DNA of 64,000 nucleotides from Coriaria nepalensis (Eukaryota; Streptophyta; Magnoliopsida; Cucurbitales; Coriariaceae). Under the pieces are notes generated by a model, which made no database searches, was not told the DNA's origin, and worked only from the letters and a program-made list of their open reading frames with translations. How positions within the stretch are numbered: the stretch's first letter is position 1; each line of letters opens with the position of its first letter. The translations under genes were made by a program, and so were the position numbers. Of this stretch, positions 46,401 through 59,547 are shown one piece after another. Location of the stretch: assembly GCA_027186245.1 (NCBI GenBank), contig CP114485.1, positions 11,932,001 to 11,996,000 of the forward strand. The letters are read 5' to 3'.

Positions 46401-48379
46401 AAGCTATGATACTATTACAGTCTTTGAATGAGGAATACCTAGTAGTTAAGAACTCTCTTAAGTATGCTAGAGTAGTCCCTAGGTTAGACCTAGTTATAGC
46501 TGGTCTTAAGGCTAGAGAGTTAGAAATAAATGCATCTAAGGAGGTTGTCTCATACACAGAAGCAGAATATGTTACCTTAACTGATGCCTTTAAGGAGGCT
46601 GCCTAGTTACAAGGAATTCTGAAGGAAGTTGGGATACTTAAAGAGTGTTGCACTATCTATTCTGACAGCTAAAATGCAATACATTTAAGAAAGAACACAG
46701 TCCATCATGAATGAACAAAGAAAGTGGATGTGAAATTTCATTTCATAAGAGATCTTATTGCTACTGATACTGTGAAGATTTCTAAGGTTCCTACCGAAAA
46801 AAATCCAACAAATATGGGCACTAAGATTGTTACAGTTAGCAAGTTCAATCACTATTTGAACTTATTACACCTTGAGTAATCTGATTACTCAAAACATAGC
46901 TATGAGGGATGGTTCATCTGATGAAGGCCTTAGCACTATGAAATCTAGTATGAAAGGGTTGATTATGCCTCAAGGTGGAGTTTGTTGAGGTGAGGCCCAA
47001 TTAGGATGTATGACCCAATCCAGTTTTGGATAAGAGGCCAAGCAACCATTGGGCCAAATCGGGTCCAATTAACTTTGTCGGGTCATCACTTAACTCAGAA
47101 GTATATATATGTGAGTTACCCATCTTATTTGATGCGACTCGCATTCTTTCGGACTCTTTGGTTCTCTGAAGTTTACGCATGCTCCCTCTCTCTCTCTCGC
47201 GTGATTAGGGTTTGGGATGATTGGGTATGATTCTGACTTGATCTCTAGTTTGATCTTCTTGCTTCTGTTTGTATGAAAGGTTTGTGTATCCTTTCTTGAA
47301 AATCTGCGGTTGATTTTCTGGTTGATGCTTTGAGGGTTAGTGATCCATGTTATTGTAGAATCTGTTGTTGTAATCTGTGAACTTGTATTTGAGACCTCAT
47401 TTATAGTACTATTGGCTTTCCGATGATCCTTCCGGAGTCCATGGAGTAGGCTTGCCGAACCATGTAAAAATCTATCGCGTTCTTTTGTTTCTGTTTTTTA
47501 TAGTTTCTACAGTTATTTAATCTTTGATTAAATAAATCGAAGAAATCTGAATATGTACTATAATATATATAGGTTTTGTATCTAGAGAAATCTAAAAGAA
47601 CTGATAGATATAAATTCCTAACATCAGCTTGTTTAAGAGTTTATAAATACTCGTGAACATGTGATTCTAAGGAAACTAAAATACCCACATGAATTCTAAA
47701 CATGTTAGATCCAGTTTGCCTATGCATTTCTAAATCTCATTTGAATTTATTATGTATTCAAACTCAATAAAGACTTAAATCAATCAAAATCTAATCCTAT
47801 ATTTAAGTTCCCCAGCTGAAACCAAGATCAAAGGTGTTTAGAGAAAGGGAAACACCTCAACAGTTGCACTCCTACAATGAATATTTTCTCACAATATTCA
47901 AAAAATCAACCACAAAACAACTCGGGGAAAAAAAAAATTAAAGCATTCTCAGAAAGGGCTAAAATTACTGCAAAAATGCCCCCAAAAAATAAACATTGAG
48001 CTGAAAATACTAATTGATCAAACACGGAAATTTCAGTCAACTTATTTTGAAAATACTAATTGATCCTATCAGTTAAAATGAAAGAAAACACCTAAAATTT
48101 TTCTTAAGAAATCAAAATCAAAATCAAATATCTATCTCTCTCTCTCTCTCCATATATATATATAAGAAAGATTTAAAAAAAAAAACTGAATAAATTAACC
48201 CAGTTGATAAAATGGGATCAGAAAATGGAAAGTCTGCAGATTGGTGATACCTGGGCCATGTTGATGATCAATTGACGAAACCTAGGATGAGCTTGAGCTT
48301 GATATTTGATCCTACTAGCGACTGGTTTGCTCAGCGTTTTCAAAGCGAGAGTCCCCAACTTTACTACAGGTAGCACCAT
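43477..48379 (-). CDS. OPA3-like mitochondrial protein
   Basis: Four exons (48379-48251, 44670-44536, 44274-44188, 43635-43477) join in phase to 170 codons (169 aa), the usual size for plant OPA3-like proteins. OPA3 (optic atrophy 3) proteins are associated with mitochondria; the plant role is not established. The N-terminus is typical (MVLPVVKLGTLALKTLSKP), followed by IKYQAQAHPRFRQLI, a central part with AAVDLMGELFVFSVAG that may sit in a membrane, and a C-terminal coiled coil (ELEVLRQKLEELEELAKG). Intron 1 is 3.6 kb, mainly because of an inserted copia element. Splice sites around that intron are intact, so the gene is probably still expressed. Confidence 0.9.
44925..47623 (+). mobile_element. 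Internally deleted Ty1-copia element with both LTRs
   Basis: LTRs at 44925-45573 and 46983-47623 start TGTTG and end CTAACA, and are alike along their whole length but visibly diverged. Flanks TCGGC and TCAGC fit a 5-bp duplication with one change. A primer-binding site GGTATCAGAGC (45576-45586, complementary to initiator Met tRNA) follows the left LTR, and a purine tract AAGGTGGAG (46972-46980) precedes the right one. The 1.4-kb interior starts with Gag (ATG at 45994, HIDIPKFDGKIDFGAWRK) and passes directly to the end of RNase H (SYTEAEYVTLTDAFKEAA, about 46555-46604). Protease, integrase and RT are deleted. Several stops make it non-coding. It lies in intron 1 of the OPA3-like gene, in the opposite orientation. 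Confidence 0.88.
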
Positions 48380-51300
48380 GCCTGAATGACTCGATCTGAA
48401 CTTTTTTTGCTCTTTCCTTTTTTTTGTTCTTTTTTTTTTTTTTTTTAGATTATAGGGAAGCTTTATTTATCAGGTGGGTTGAATTAAAGAACAGATGGGT
48501 AGTTGCTAATCTGCTAGTTTGACTGAAGTTTTCTTGAGGAAGAAGAGAAGAGAAGAGAAGAGAAGACGCAGCGATTCGGGAATGGATCGGTTCTTGGTCG
48601 TTTGGAAATTTGGAAACGGAGGAAAGTGCAAGGTTTACGACACATCGGTTTCATTGTTGATAGCCCATGTGTTTTTTGGGCTGATGGGCTCCCACTAAAG
48701 CATAAGCGTCCGATAGCAGCTGACGGATACTATTTTTTTTTATTAGATAGAATATTCGATTCGATAAGTAAGAATTAAAGGGGACTCGATTTTTTTTATT
48801 TTATTTTTAAGTTTAAATTTATTTTATTGAAGATTTTAAGTATGAAAAATATGAAATTTTATTTATACTTTAGACATCAATTTTATAATATAAATAGAAG
48901 TTCAAATCTTAAGTATATTATTTTTTATTTTTTTTTCTTTTATTCATTTTTCTTATAATTTTTAACGTTATATAGTGATGATATACTTTAATTACTTACA
49001 AAGAATTTAATTACACTTTATCAAAAAATTTAGGAGTATAACAGTTAAATTACATCTAATTATTATTTAAAATTTACTTACAAAGTAAATAAAAATTATA
49101 ATTACAAGTTCATAGCAACAAAGTAAAAAATAATGCTAGAATTTGATAAGCAAGCCATGAATGGAGGGAACCTTTCTTCATGGTGGAAGGCTAGCCAAAA
49201 AATAGTGTCGGAGGGAAGGCGATGCTAGGGAGGAGAGGAGAAGAATTGTAGTTCTTCTTAGATCTGCAATCTTAGCCTTTTAAGTCTTAAGTCTTCTTTA
49301 TATTTTATGTCTGTATGATTTAAGTTTTTAATATTTTTTTCAAATTACGGATATCAATCGAATGTCCGTTATCTAACATATCAGATCTGTAATAAATTCG
49401 ATTAGATCGAATTTAGATGTTTTACTCATGCCTAACTCCTACAGTAACTTACCCAGTCCCAAATTGTTTGGCTTCCTAATGACATGTCTATATTGAGCGG
49501 TGAATGAGATTGACTAGCCTGGTGAGGCTCGAACACCTTAGTAAATTAAGGATCGATGGACCAAGTTATCCTTCTTTATGGGCCCTTAGTTCCAAATTGG
49601 GAGAAAAGAAAAGGTAAATGATCATTTACTACTTATTATGAAATAATAGTCCAATATTATTTTATATTATGAAAATACATATTTTACTAACTTCAATTAT
49701 TATTTTTGGGTCAATAACTTTCTCATAACTTAATTTAAAATACAAATTAATTCATAACTTAAACATTAATTATTTTTTCACCCATAATTTTTATTTTTTT
49801 ATTTTTTTTTTCCTTTTACTCACAATAAATTAAACTTATTTTTTATTTTCACCGAACTCATCATCTCATCTGCCACAACTATCAGCCCCACTACTTTTGT
49901 TGCCACCGCCACTTCTACAACATCTTTCACATTCGCTGTCATCGCCACCGCTTCATAAAAAATCTTAAAGTTTTTTCAAAATTTTCAAAATTTGGTAAAA
50001 AAAAAAGCTTTTTTTTGGAGCGCGCGGCAATGGTGGAAACGTCAATGGTGGCGGGAGCGATGGTTGTGATGGATGAAATAGTGAATTTGGTGAAAATAAA
50101 ATAATTTAAAAAGTTTGTGAGTAAAAATATAATAAATCAATAAATTGGTGAAAAGGTAATTAAATTTTGATTAAAGGATCAATATGTATTTCAAATTAGG
50201 TCATAAGTGAGTTACTGACCTCAAAGGTAACAACTTAAGTAGTAAAGTATGAGTTTTTATGATACAACTTAGTATTTGGCTATTTTTTTCAAAATATAAG
50301 ATAATAAACGGTTATTTATGTAAAAAAAATTATATAAAATAAAAATAAAATAAAAAAGAAGTTACGCTCGAAGGATTCTCCCGAACCTCGGGAGAATCTT
50401 TTGGGAGTTTTTAATATTTTGTAGCAGCTAAACCACATTATATGTTATATGGTTAAGTTATATACTTGCCCAATGATGGAAATTCGAACCCACATCTAAA
50501 ACTTTGATACAGTTTATCAAATGTTTTGAATATTCGTCCTACCAACCAATTGTGCTACACATATGATAGTCCCAATTCCAAATTATCTAACTTCCTAGCA
50601 ATGTGTCTATACTCGACCCAACATTATAAAGCCTGAATACCCTCGATAAGAGTAGGATCCATGGACCATATTGTCCTTGCTTGTGGGCCCAATGTCTTCT
50701 CATCACAAAAACAAAAGGCTAAACTAAAGTTTAATTTCATTTATGGTAAAATGTCGATAAATTAATAATTTTTCTTAAATAATATTTTTAACCAATTATA
50801 ATTTGGATATTGTGTTATTTTGATTAGTCGCAGTTTGAGTTAACATGTTAAATAAATAATTGGCTAAATTTATAGATAAAATATAATTAAAGAAATTGAT
50901 ATGTCTCTTATATATAATATATATAAATTAGTAATTTTCTAACATATAATAATTATGTTTATGATTCAAGATGTTTTTAAAATATGATTTAATTATTAAT
51001 TATTTATTTTTCAAATAATGTCAACTATGATAATTTCAAATGAAATTATCAACATAAAATTTATAAAATTCTTTCATAATTTTCAATTTAGACATAAGTA
51101 TCATTTTAATTATAAACTTTACTTTTCTTAAATATCATTTTAATAATTACAATCTTTTCACTTGTCTTTTTCAATAAAAAGATATCTACATCAACAAATC
51201 TTTCTATTATGTTCTAAAAAATTTTCATGTTTAGAAAGATAATTACCTCTTACCTATTTTTAATTTTCTTTGTTATTTTGTCGGTTTATTTCATTTTATG

Positions 51301-53053
51301 TATTCAATTTTGTATATTTTATGGTTTAGTTTAAGTGTATTTGTAATTAGTATATGCTAAGTATATCATTAATTATTAAAAAAAAAGTGATATAAATATA
51401 GTAAGAATGAGCCGTAACTCTAAAATAAATATATTCATAATTAATAAATATAAAATTATAATCTAACTAATACATAATGATTAATAACTAAACCCGATAA
51501 AAATAGTATTGATGAAATTTATAATTAAAAAAATAAAGAGAAAATCATTTTTGGAAGTGAAAAGAACGATTTTTTTTTTTCTTTAAAACAACAATGAAGA
51601 CTTTCTAATATAAATGTATAAGCGAATGTGGTCCCATTAGGTCCACTTTAACTTGGACTATGACCCTGTCCAGTGTCCACTTGACTTTGAGTTAGAGCAT
51701 CCTGCTAGTTTGTCAAACAGCTTATGACCTAACTAAAGATGTCCTAATTGGTCCCAAATTCCAATAAATGATATGTCTCTATTGATACGGGTTTGAGAGA
51801 GATAGAGAACGGGTTTTAGAAGCCTCGGTATTAAGACTATAGTCTCTATTGATATATAGTTCGATTTGGCTGGCTCTCAACCTATACTATACCTACTAGG
51901 TCTTGATTAAGAGATGAACCCTTTTTATGATAGATAGTTCACAGTTCACACACAAACGAAACGCACCGTTTCTGAACAGTGGTTTTTTAAAACCACCACC
52001 GGTTTACGACATGTTACATGTTACCTGAATAGTAATTTAATAGGAGGTAAGACTTGCGCCCACAACTTCACATGAGTGCGCCCTAAAATTCAGGAGGTTG
52101 GGAGGTTTTCGGATTGGTCCTTTTGGGCAGTAGAAAAGTGAGAACACGATAATTTAGTCATAGCTTTTTTCCGGAGTACGTTTGACGTTTTTGGAGTACT
52201 TAAAAAAATATATTTATAAATATTAAATAATTTATAAGTAAACAGTTTTTTTTTTTTTAAATTTATAAATAATAAAAATAATTTATTTTTATAAAATAAA
52301 TACTTTCAAATATTTATAAACACTCTTAAACTTGAAAATCAAAATCAAAATTAAAATCAAAATTGAAAAAAAATATATAAAGGGGGACCAAATTGCAAAA
52401 CAAACAACTAATAACGGTGGACTACCGTGTTGACCGTAGACATCAGAATGAGAAAATAACTACAAGAATGAATACGGGTCCCACCATAGAGACGGCAGTT
52501 CAGAAAAACTGGGAAGGAGAAACATTACAATAATAAACATAAATATTTTATTTTTAGATAAATAATATATATTTAATATCTAATTAAATATTAAATGTTT
52601 TCATGCATTGTGTATATAATGTACGGATTTATTTTAATTATATATATATATATAATTTAATATAAATATTTATATATATATATATATTTATCATTTATTT
52701 AAATAATATTCTTATTAATTATTTACTATAAAATAATTGAACAATACAGAGTACTTGGATCATCGTAAGGTTATGTCGGTGTTTGTGGAACGTGGATTTT
52801 TCATTTTGTATAACAAATATCAAGAAAAGTGAAAATGGAAACAGCACCCAAAAAGAACCCTCTCTCTCTCTCTCTCTCATGTAATACAAATACGATTCAG
52901 AGTCAGATTTTTACACGACCAAATCTATGAACTCTGCCTGTAAATCTAACAAGAGGATTTCATAATTCTATATGTATATATATATGTATACACATATATA
53001 ACATTACGCACCATATATACTTGTTTCTAGAGAGAGGGGGAGAGAGAGAGAGA
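48380..53053. other. Gene-free, repeat-rich interval between OPA3-like and MLO genes
   Basis: Next to 48380 is the leader/promoter side of the OPA3-like gene, with an AGAGA tandem tract at 48543-48565. The rest holds a foldback sequence (about 49670-50290), three partial copies of a dispersed repeat (about 49440-49620, 50560-50712, 51735-51790) and AT microsatellites (52640-52690). The MLO promoter is at the right, with CT tract 52861-52879 and GA tract just before the ATG. No coding pattern seen. Confidence 0.5.
49670..50290. repeat. Foldback (long inverted repeat) sequence
   Basis: The left arm includes 'gtcaataactttctcataac'. The reverse complement of the right arm (near 50170-50220) includes 'gtcagtaactcacttatgac'. 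Inner parts, such as 'tttattttcaccgaactca' on the left, also match the reverse complement of the right arm. This fits a foldback or long-TIR MITE. No target duplication was found. Confidence 0.5.
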
Positions 53054-56000
53054 ATGGCGAAAGAACAGAGAACGCTTGAAGAGACATCCACATGGGCTGT
53101 AGCAACAGTTTGCTTCATCCTAATACTAATCTCCATCGCTACCGAGCATTTTGTCTGTTCTTTTTTCAAATGGGTACGTAAAAAACGTTTAGCATAAGAA
53201 ACTGAATCAACAGTTTATGCAACTAATCATTCATTTTCAATCTGATTTTTTCTCTTTGACTTTGTTATTGTAATCATTTTTCGGGACGTAGTATTTCGAT
53301 CACGCCAGGAGGAAATCGCTCAGACAAGCTTTCGATAATATCAAATCAGGTTAGTTTTTGACAGATTTTCTTGAACTTCTGAAGTCTATGCCCAAGTGAT
53401 GATCTTTTTTTTTTCTTCTTCTTTTTCTTTTTCTTTTTTGGGGTAAAGAGTTGATGCTTCTTGGATTCATATCGTTGTTGTTAACGGTAAGCCAGAGCCC
53501 GATCGCTAAGATTTGTATCCCAAAAAGTGTCGGTCAGACGTTTCTTCCATGTGAGACCTGGAGCTCTACTGATACTGACGAAGAAGAAGCCAAATGTGCT
53601 GCTCAGGTAAGCCTTAATTAACCATCTTATTTAAAGCTCTGTTTATTTTTTGTTTTTCTTTCTTTTAATGTCATTGCAATTCTTCTTAAACGGTTTGAAC
53701 AGGGAAAAGTTTCATTTTTGTCCGGAGAGGGAGTAAGAGAACTACAGTACTTAATATTTGGGCTAGCTTTCTTCCACATAATTTCCTGTGTTCTCACTTT
53801 TAGCCTTGGGATGGCCAAGGTAACTTTATTTGCAAATAAAATTAAATTAAAAATAGAGATTACTGATGTGAACTTGACTTCAATAAACCAAGAATGAAAC
53901 AAAAATCACATAATGATACAAGTGGAAGTGAATGCAGGAAAAAGCAGAGAAATTTCCTTTTGGTGGGAACATAAGAAAGCAATATTGTTACTTTTGTTGA
54001 TGTTTGAGACCTTTTCACACCTCTTTACACAGGTTTTTTTTTTTTTTTTTTTTCTTTTTCAGATGAGGAGGTGGCAATCATGGGAAGCAGAAACAAGAAC
54101 ATTGGAATACCAATTCATGAATGGTAACCTTCTTTCTCTTGTGTGGGACTATGAAAGATCTTTCTCTTCTTTATTAAACTTTTCTTTTGGTCCAATGACT
54201 TACTTAAATCTCGACCCCACTGATTATATAATTCAATATTGATTTTTCCTCTCTTAGAAGTGTTTGACTTGACCAATCCTCAATTGCAGCTTCTTTCCTT
54301 TAGTTTTCGTGGAGTCCAACTTTTCATAATTAGCACAATTATTGGTCGGTAGAATTACACCAAGAGTAATCCAGATGACATATTCGAAGTCAAAGCTTAA
54401 AAAATAACTAATTTTTTATAATAATGTATTTTAATTGTATTTTAGGGTATATATACTCCTTTGGATATGATGTCACGTCATCATGTTTATAACATCGCAT
54501 CATTTAAGTTACTAAGAGTAGATAAAAGTGATATATATCTTGATGTCTTGATTTGAACGATAGAAGTGAAATACTCCGGTACTGATGATCACTGTATCTT
54601 TACAATATCTAGATCCGAGAAGATTCCAACTCACGCATCAAACATCATTTGGGAGGAGACACCTAAAGTTTTGGAGTGACTACCCGTGTCTCCGTTGGCC
54701 GGTAGTTTTATATATACATACATGTACATATAAATGAGAAGTTCACCAGAAAGTTTTAACATCGTTTGTCCTTTTTTTTTACAGGCTTGTTTTTTCAGAC
54801 AGTTTTATGAATCTGTCTCCAAAGTTGATTATCTGACTCTTAGACATGGATTCATTATGGTATTAATTAAGAACTTTCTTTCATGTTGTTCATCATTTTT
54901 CCTTCTACGTATGTTTGAAAAGATGCTATGATTAACACTTGTCTTTCACTACAACACTTAAAGGCACATTTTGCAGAGGGAAGCAACTATAACTTTCAAA
55001 AGTACATTAGAAGGGCTTTGGACAAAGATTTTGGTGTGGTTGTGGGAATCAGGTAAAACTTGCATACATTCACTTGACTTGTTTTTTGTTTTTTGTTTTT
55101 AATGGACTAAATGGAATGTGTGATGTTACCCATTATTTTTAAAAATTTAATCGTTTTTTTCAATAGGCTTAATTATATTATTTATCAGTGAAAATTTTAA
55201 AATTTCATGTATAATAACTGTAATTTATACTAAATTTATATATTATTTATCATTTAGAATCTTAATATGGAAGAAGACCTTACATGATTTTTTCGTAAAA
55301 TATTTGAAAATGAAAATAACTATTAAAAAAAAAAAAAAAGAATCAAGATACAATAATACAAGTTTTCAATAAAAATCCAACCCAGAAATTCTTGGAGTTT
55401 TAATTTTAATTTTAATTTCATTTTTTCCTTTGCAGCTGGTGGACATGGATCTTTTCTATTTTCTTCATATTCTTTAATGCACATGGTAACTCTTAATTAG
55501 TAGATAGTCCTTATCATTTCTATACAAAAATTGGAAGAATATCTTCATAAACTAATCAACTCAATCTGTAATTTTGTATTGCTGCAGCATTTCACAACTA
55601 TCTATGGCTTCCCTTTATTCCATTACTGGTAAGGAAAAGGAAAAGAGAAGATTTCCCTTTTCCTGATTGAGCATATGTTTATCAAAAGATTCGAGTTTTA
55701 ATTAATTTGTATCTTTTTTGAAGATTCTATTACTAGTTGGGACAAAGCTCCAAGGCATCATAACTAAGATGTGCGTAGAAAGCAATGATAAGTCCCAAAT
55801 TGTTCAAGGAACTTTGCTCGTTCGACCGAGCGACCACTTTTTCTGGTTCGGCAAGCCCAAATTGCTACTTCATCTCATTCACTTTGTTTTGTTTCAGGTA
55901 ATCTTCCCTATCCTTTTTTTCTGTAGAGAATCATATCTAACAGTATATCATGTGACATTGTCATGAATTGCAACATTTTAACCGGGACAAACCCGAACTG

Positions 56001-56824
56001 TACTCTCTCTTTTTTTTTTCTCTCTCTTCTTTAAATTCTTATCGAAGAAGTGTTTATGGTCATTTGCAGAATGCCTTCCAATTAGCTTTCTTCACATGGA
56101 CTTGGGTATGGATTCCGGCTACATTGTTCGAACCGATTTTTGAGTTTATTGTTGTTGTTATTACAAGTGATTACTGTAGGGATTAGTACTAATTTTGTCA
56201 CGCTATTAATCAAATTAATGTGCAGATAAAATTTGGTCTTAGATCATGCTTCCATCAACAAAATGAAGATATTGTTATAAAGCTTGCCATGGGTGTAATG
56301 GTCCATATCCTCTGTGGCTATGTCACTCTTCCTCTCTATGCTCTGGTTACACAGGTAAATTTTAATGCCGAAGAATAATCTGCAGTTTTACATCCTCTAA
56401 TGTTCACAAATTACAAATGGATCCCATGTAGTAAAAACAGTTGCAATTACCTCTGGGGTCGACATCATTTGATGCGGTTACTAAAACTGTTTTTCGGAAT
56501 CTTATTTTGGAGCAGATGGGTACATCGATGAAGAAAGTGGTATTTTCAGAAGGAATAGAGAAAGGTCTACAAAGATGGAGGGCTAGAGCTAAGAAGAATC
56601 TCCCTATGAAGAATCCGTACTCTTCCCGTCTCTCGTTGGATGCTTCTCTTGAGACCTCTTTGAGCTTAACTTCTTCTCCTTCTTTCAGTCTTGACCCTTC
56701 TTTCTCTGTTGATTTTAGTCCTCTTTCTGATCATGCAGAATCTACTGCCATTCCTAGTGAAAGAGAAGAACATCAGAAAATCGGCTCTTTTGATGGGTTT
56801 GACTTGACTAACTCGATCAAATAG
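53054..56824 (+). CDS. MLO-family seven-transmembrane protein
   Basis: Fourteen exons join in phase to 502 codons (501 aa): 53054-53173, 53292-53349, 53449-53606, 53703-53819, 54063-54123, 54613-54701, 54785-54859, 54964-55052, 55436-55485, 55588-55628, 55724-55897, 56070-56105, 56226-56354, 56516-56824. MLO proteins are plasma-membrane seven-helix calmodulin-binding proteins; some are needed for powdery mildew infection, others act in root or reproductive signalling. The N-terminus ([16 protein letters not shown]) closely resembles the MLO2/6/12 group (clade V) as I know it. Family blocks follow: [50 protein letters not shown] and the calmodulin-binding segment with W420 ([11 protein letters not shown]). 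The C-tail is short and Ser-rich, so the protein is shorter than typical clade V members. A GA tract immediately precedes the ATG. Structure looks intact; clade is less certain than family. Confidence 0.94.
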
Positions 56825-59531
56825 AGATATTTTTTTTTTTATTACCGTATTTTATATATTTAAGTATAGATCATAGATAGATATATAGAAGGGATTAGGA
56901 ATGTGCATATCTAGATATTTATATAGGATGTAATTGATATAAGTTCGTGTTCGATTTCCGACTAATAATTAATGTATGACAGACATCTTATGGTTTGAAC
57001 GTTTTCTAATTATGGCTACAATGTTCCTCAAAGTCAAACCTCGGACGACAATGTCCAAATTAATGAATAGTTGATAATTTATATGGAAACTAACTTATAC
57101 AACCCAAATTTTCATAAAATTATAATTAACAACCCAAATTTTTTTAAAGTTAACTTAACCAACCCAAGTTTTAATGAGAGTAAAAGAAAATTTCATATGG
57201 TAATGACTAACTACATTGGCGTTGAACCGACCCACTACGTCATATGTTCAACCCGTCACACCAGTAAATATTTGTAGAAACTGTAAGTTAATCTCCACAG
57301 CTGTCTAACCATCCTTCCGCCACGTACAGCCGCAACAATTTGACCAACCTGGCGCGGCCCGAGCCCTAACTATTCTTCTTCCCCTTTTCACTAGACAAGA
57401 AAGCCAAAGAGATTGAGATACCGTACGTAGCATCAGGAGAAAGCAAACGATGAGAAGGAAGATGAGGCGGAAATCCTACCCCCAATCCCAAGAGTCTGTC
57501 CTGTCTTAGAACCATACACAGAACAAGCATCAACAAAAAAGAGTACATTAAGGCCAAGCTCACATAATATTTTCAACAGATATGAGATTCATTATGAGTT
57601 GGGAACTATAGAGTTAGATGTTGATTGCACCGTCCAAGTTAAAAAATTCAAAGGAGAGAAACTTCTAAGAATTTATCGTACATTCTTTAATAAGAAGATT
57701 TTAAATTTATTTATAAATTAAGAATTTTATTTTTCATTAAAAAATTTTTTTTTTAAAAATTATTATATTTATTAATTTATCATAATATTAAAATTAAATT
57801 CTAATTAAATATATTCACTTTTAATTAATAAATATTTTTTATTTTTTATATTATTTATAAAATTTTCAAAATAATTAATATATAAATAAATAAAATATGA
57901 AAATTCATCACACATTACTCACTAAAATTTTAACGACTTTTATGAAGCGCCAAAGTAACAGCCTTAGTAGGCGCGCAACAAAGAGAGGTTGAGACTTAAA
58001 TTTGTCTTCTCTTGGTTGATTACTTGAAATAGAGTAACTCGAATATCCTTGTAGTATTTCTGACTATTATTGTATTATAATTCGCAAATGGAATATGCCG
58101 TTTAGATCGATCGACGTAGGCAACCCATCACGTAATAAGTGTTGAAATAAATGGATCAAGATTTGAAACACGTAACAGATACATTTTCCAAAAAATGATA
58201 TTTTCACTCTCCCAGATTGTTTAGGTTACTGTGAAAATAGTTTTCGGGATATGACAAGCCTTTACAAAAGATCACAAGCAACAGTGAAATTTTGTTATGG
58301 AATATATTCGGTTTCTGACAGTACGAAAACTGAGAAGAAGATTGATTGTATGGTTCTCTTCAGGTTTCTCTTATTTATAGGCAAATTTTGGCACCTGTTC
58401 GTGAAACAGTATACTGTTTCACCAACAGTCACACTTCTTTGTTTAAAACAATTTAACTGCTTTAACAGTCAGATATTTGAATTCCCGAAATTCAAACTCT
58501 AACGGTAACTAACTGTTTTAACTGTCAAACGTTGAAGTAGTCAATCAACCACCGCATGTGGCGGCGGGCCGCCACATCGCAAACGTGCCAAGTGCCAAGT
58601 GCGCCTAATAAGCGCCTCACGCCTCACGCCGCGCGCGCGCGTGCGAGTGCGAGTCTCAGCCAAACCCCAATACTTAGTTATTATTACAAATATTTACTAT
58701 TTGCAATTACTTATAAATGCTTAAAAATGTTTCTCCCTTTTCAATGTGGGATGCATTTAATTACATTTATTAAATATTTTTTGAGCTTTGGGTCTTTAAT
58801 CCATTTCACTTTAGCCAAAGGAAAAAGTCCAACAATAAGCAGTCACAAATATAAATTTTTATGATTATTATATATCACGTGATAATTTTTTAATTAAAAA
58901 AAAAACTACCGACTTAGTCGAGTGTCTCCATACTATTCTAATAAAGAAAGCAAAGCCGAATTATTTTATTTTATTTTCCGTAGAAAAAATTAGCAGTATA
59001 GCTCACGGACTACGTCATGAGGTTTGTTTGAGTGACGTTTCAAAGCATAAGACAAAGTTCAGCATGAAGAATCTGTCAGGCTGTCAGCGATGAGTTGGAT
59101 TCGTGATAAGATTAATTAATTAATTAAATATATATATATATATATATATATTATATTATCTTAATTAATTATTAACTTATATAAATATCGCCACTACTTT
59201 ATCGCCATGTTAACCTAACCGGACTAAGACTCCAACTATTATTTATTTTTATTTTTTTGGAAAATTCAGAGAATTTATTTATATATTTTTCTTAAAATAT
59301 AATTTTAAAAATTAAATAAAAAAATAATATTAAAAAACCACCCCCCATATCCGATCACTCGAACAACGATTCCAACTACATACATGTTGTGTTAGCTCTT
59401 TCAAGAAAGAGCATTTGGCGTGGTCGGTGAGCAATGAGCTGGGTGGTGGTGAATGGAGTGTGTTAACATGTGGGGTCCACTGATCACATGTGGTGCACTA
59501 TGTATTACTTTTTGACCAAGTCAAAAACGCT

Positions 59532-59547
59532 TACGTCATATGACGTA
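59532..59547. promoter_or_regulatory. 16-bp perfect palindrome TACGTCATATGACGTA
   Basis: Two TGACGTA half-sites face each other. TGACG is the core bound by bZIP (TGA) factors. It lies about 1.8 kb upstream of the glutaredoxin ATG, too far for a confident assignment to that gene. Confidence 0.4.

Noticed and set aside
58556..58680. GC-rich patch with an open frame and GCGCGCGC
   Set aside because: Short simple-sequence patch; encoded Ala/Arg/Ser-rich peptide has no family features. May be a CpG-rich repeat.
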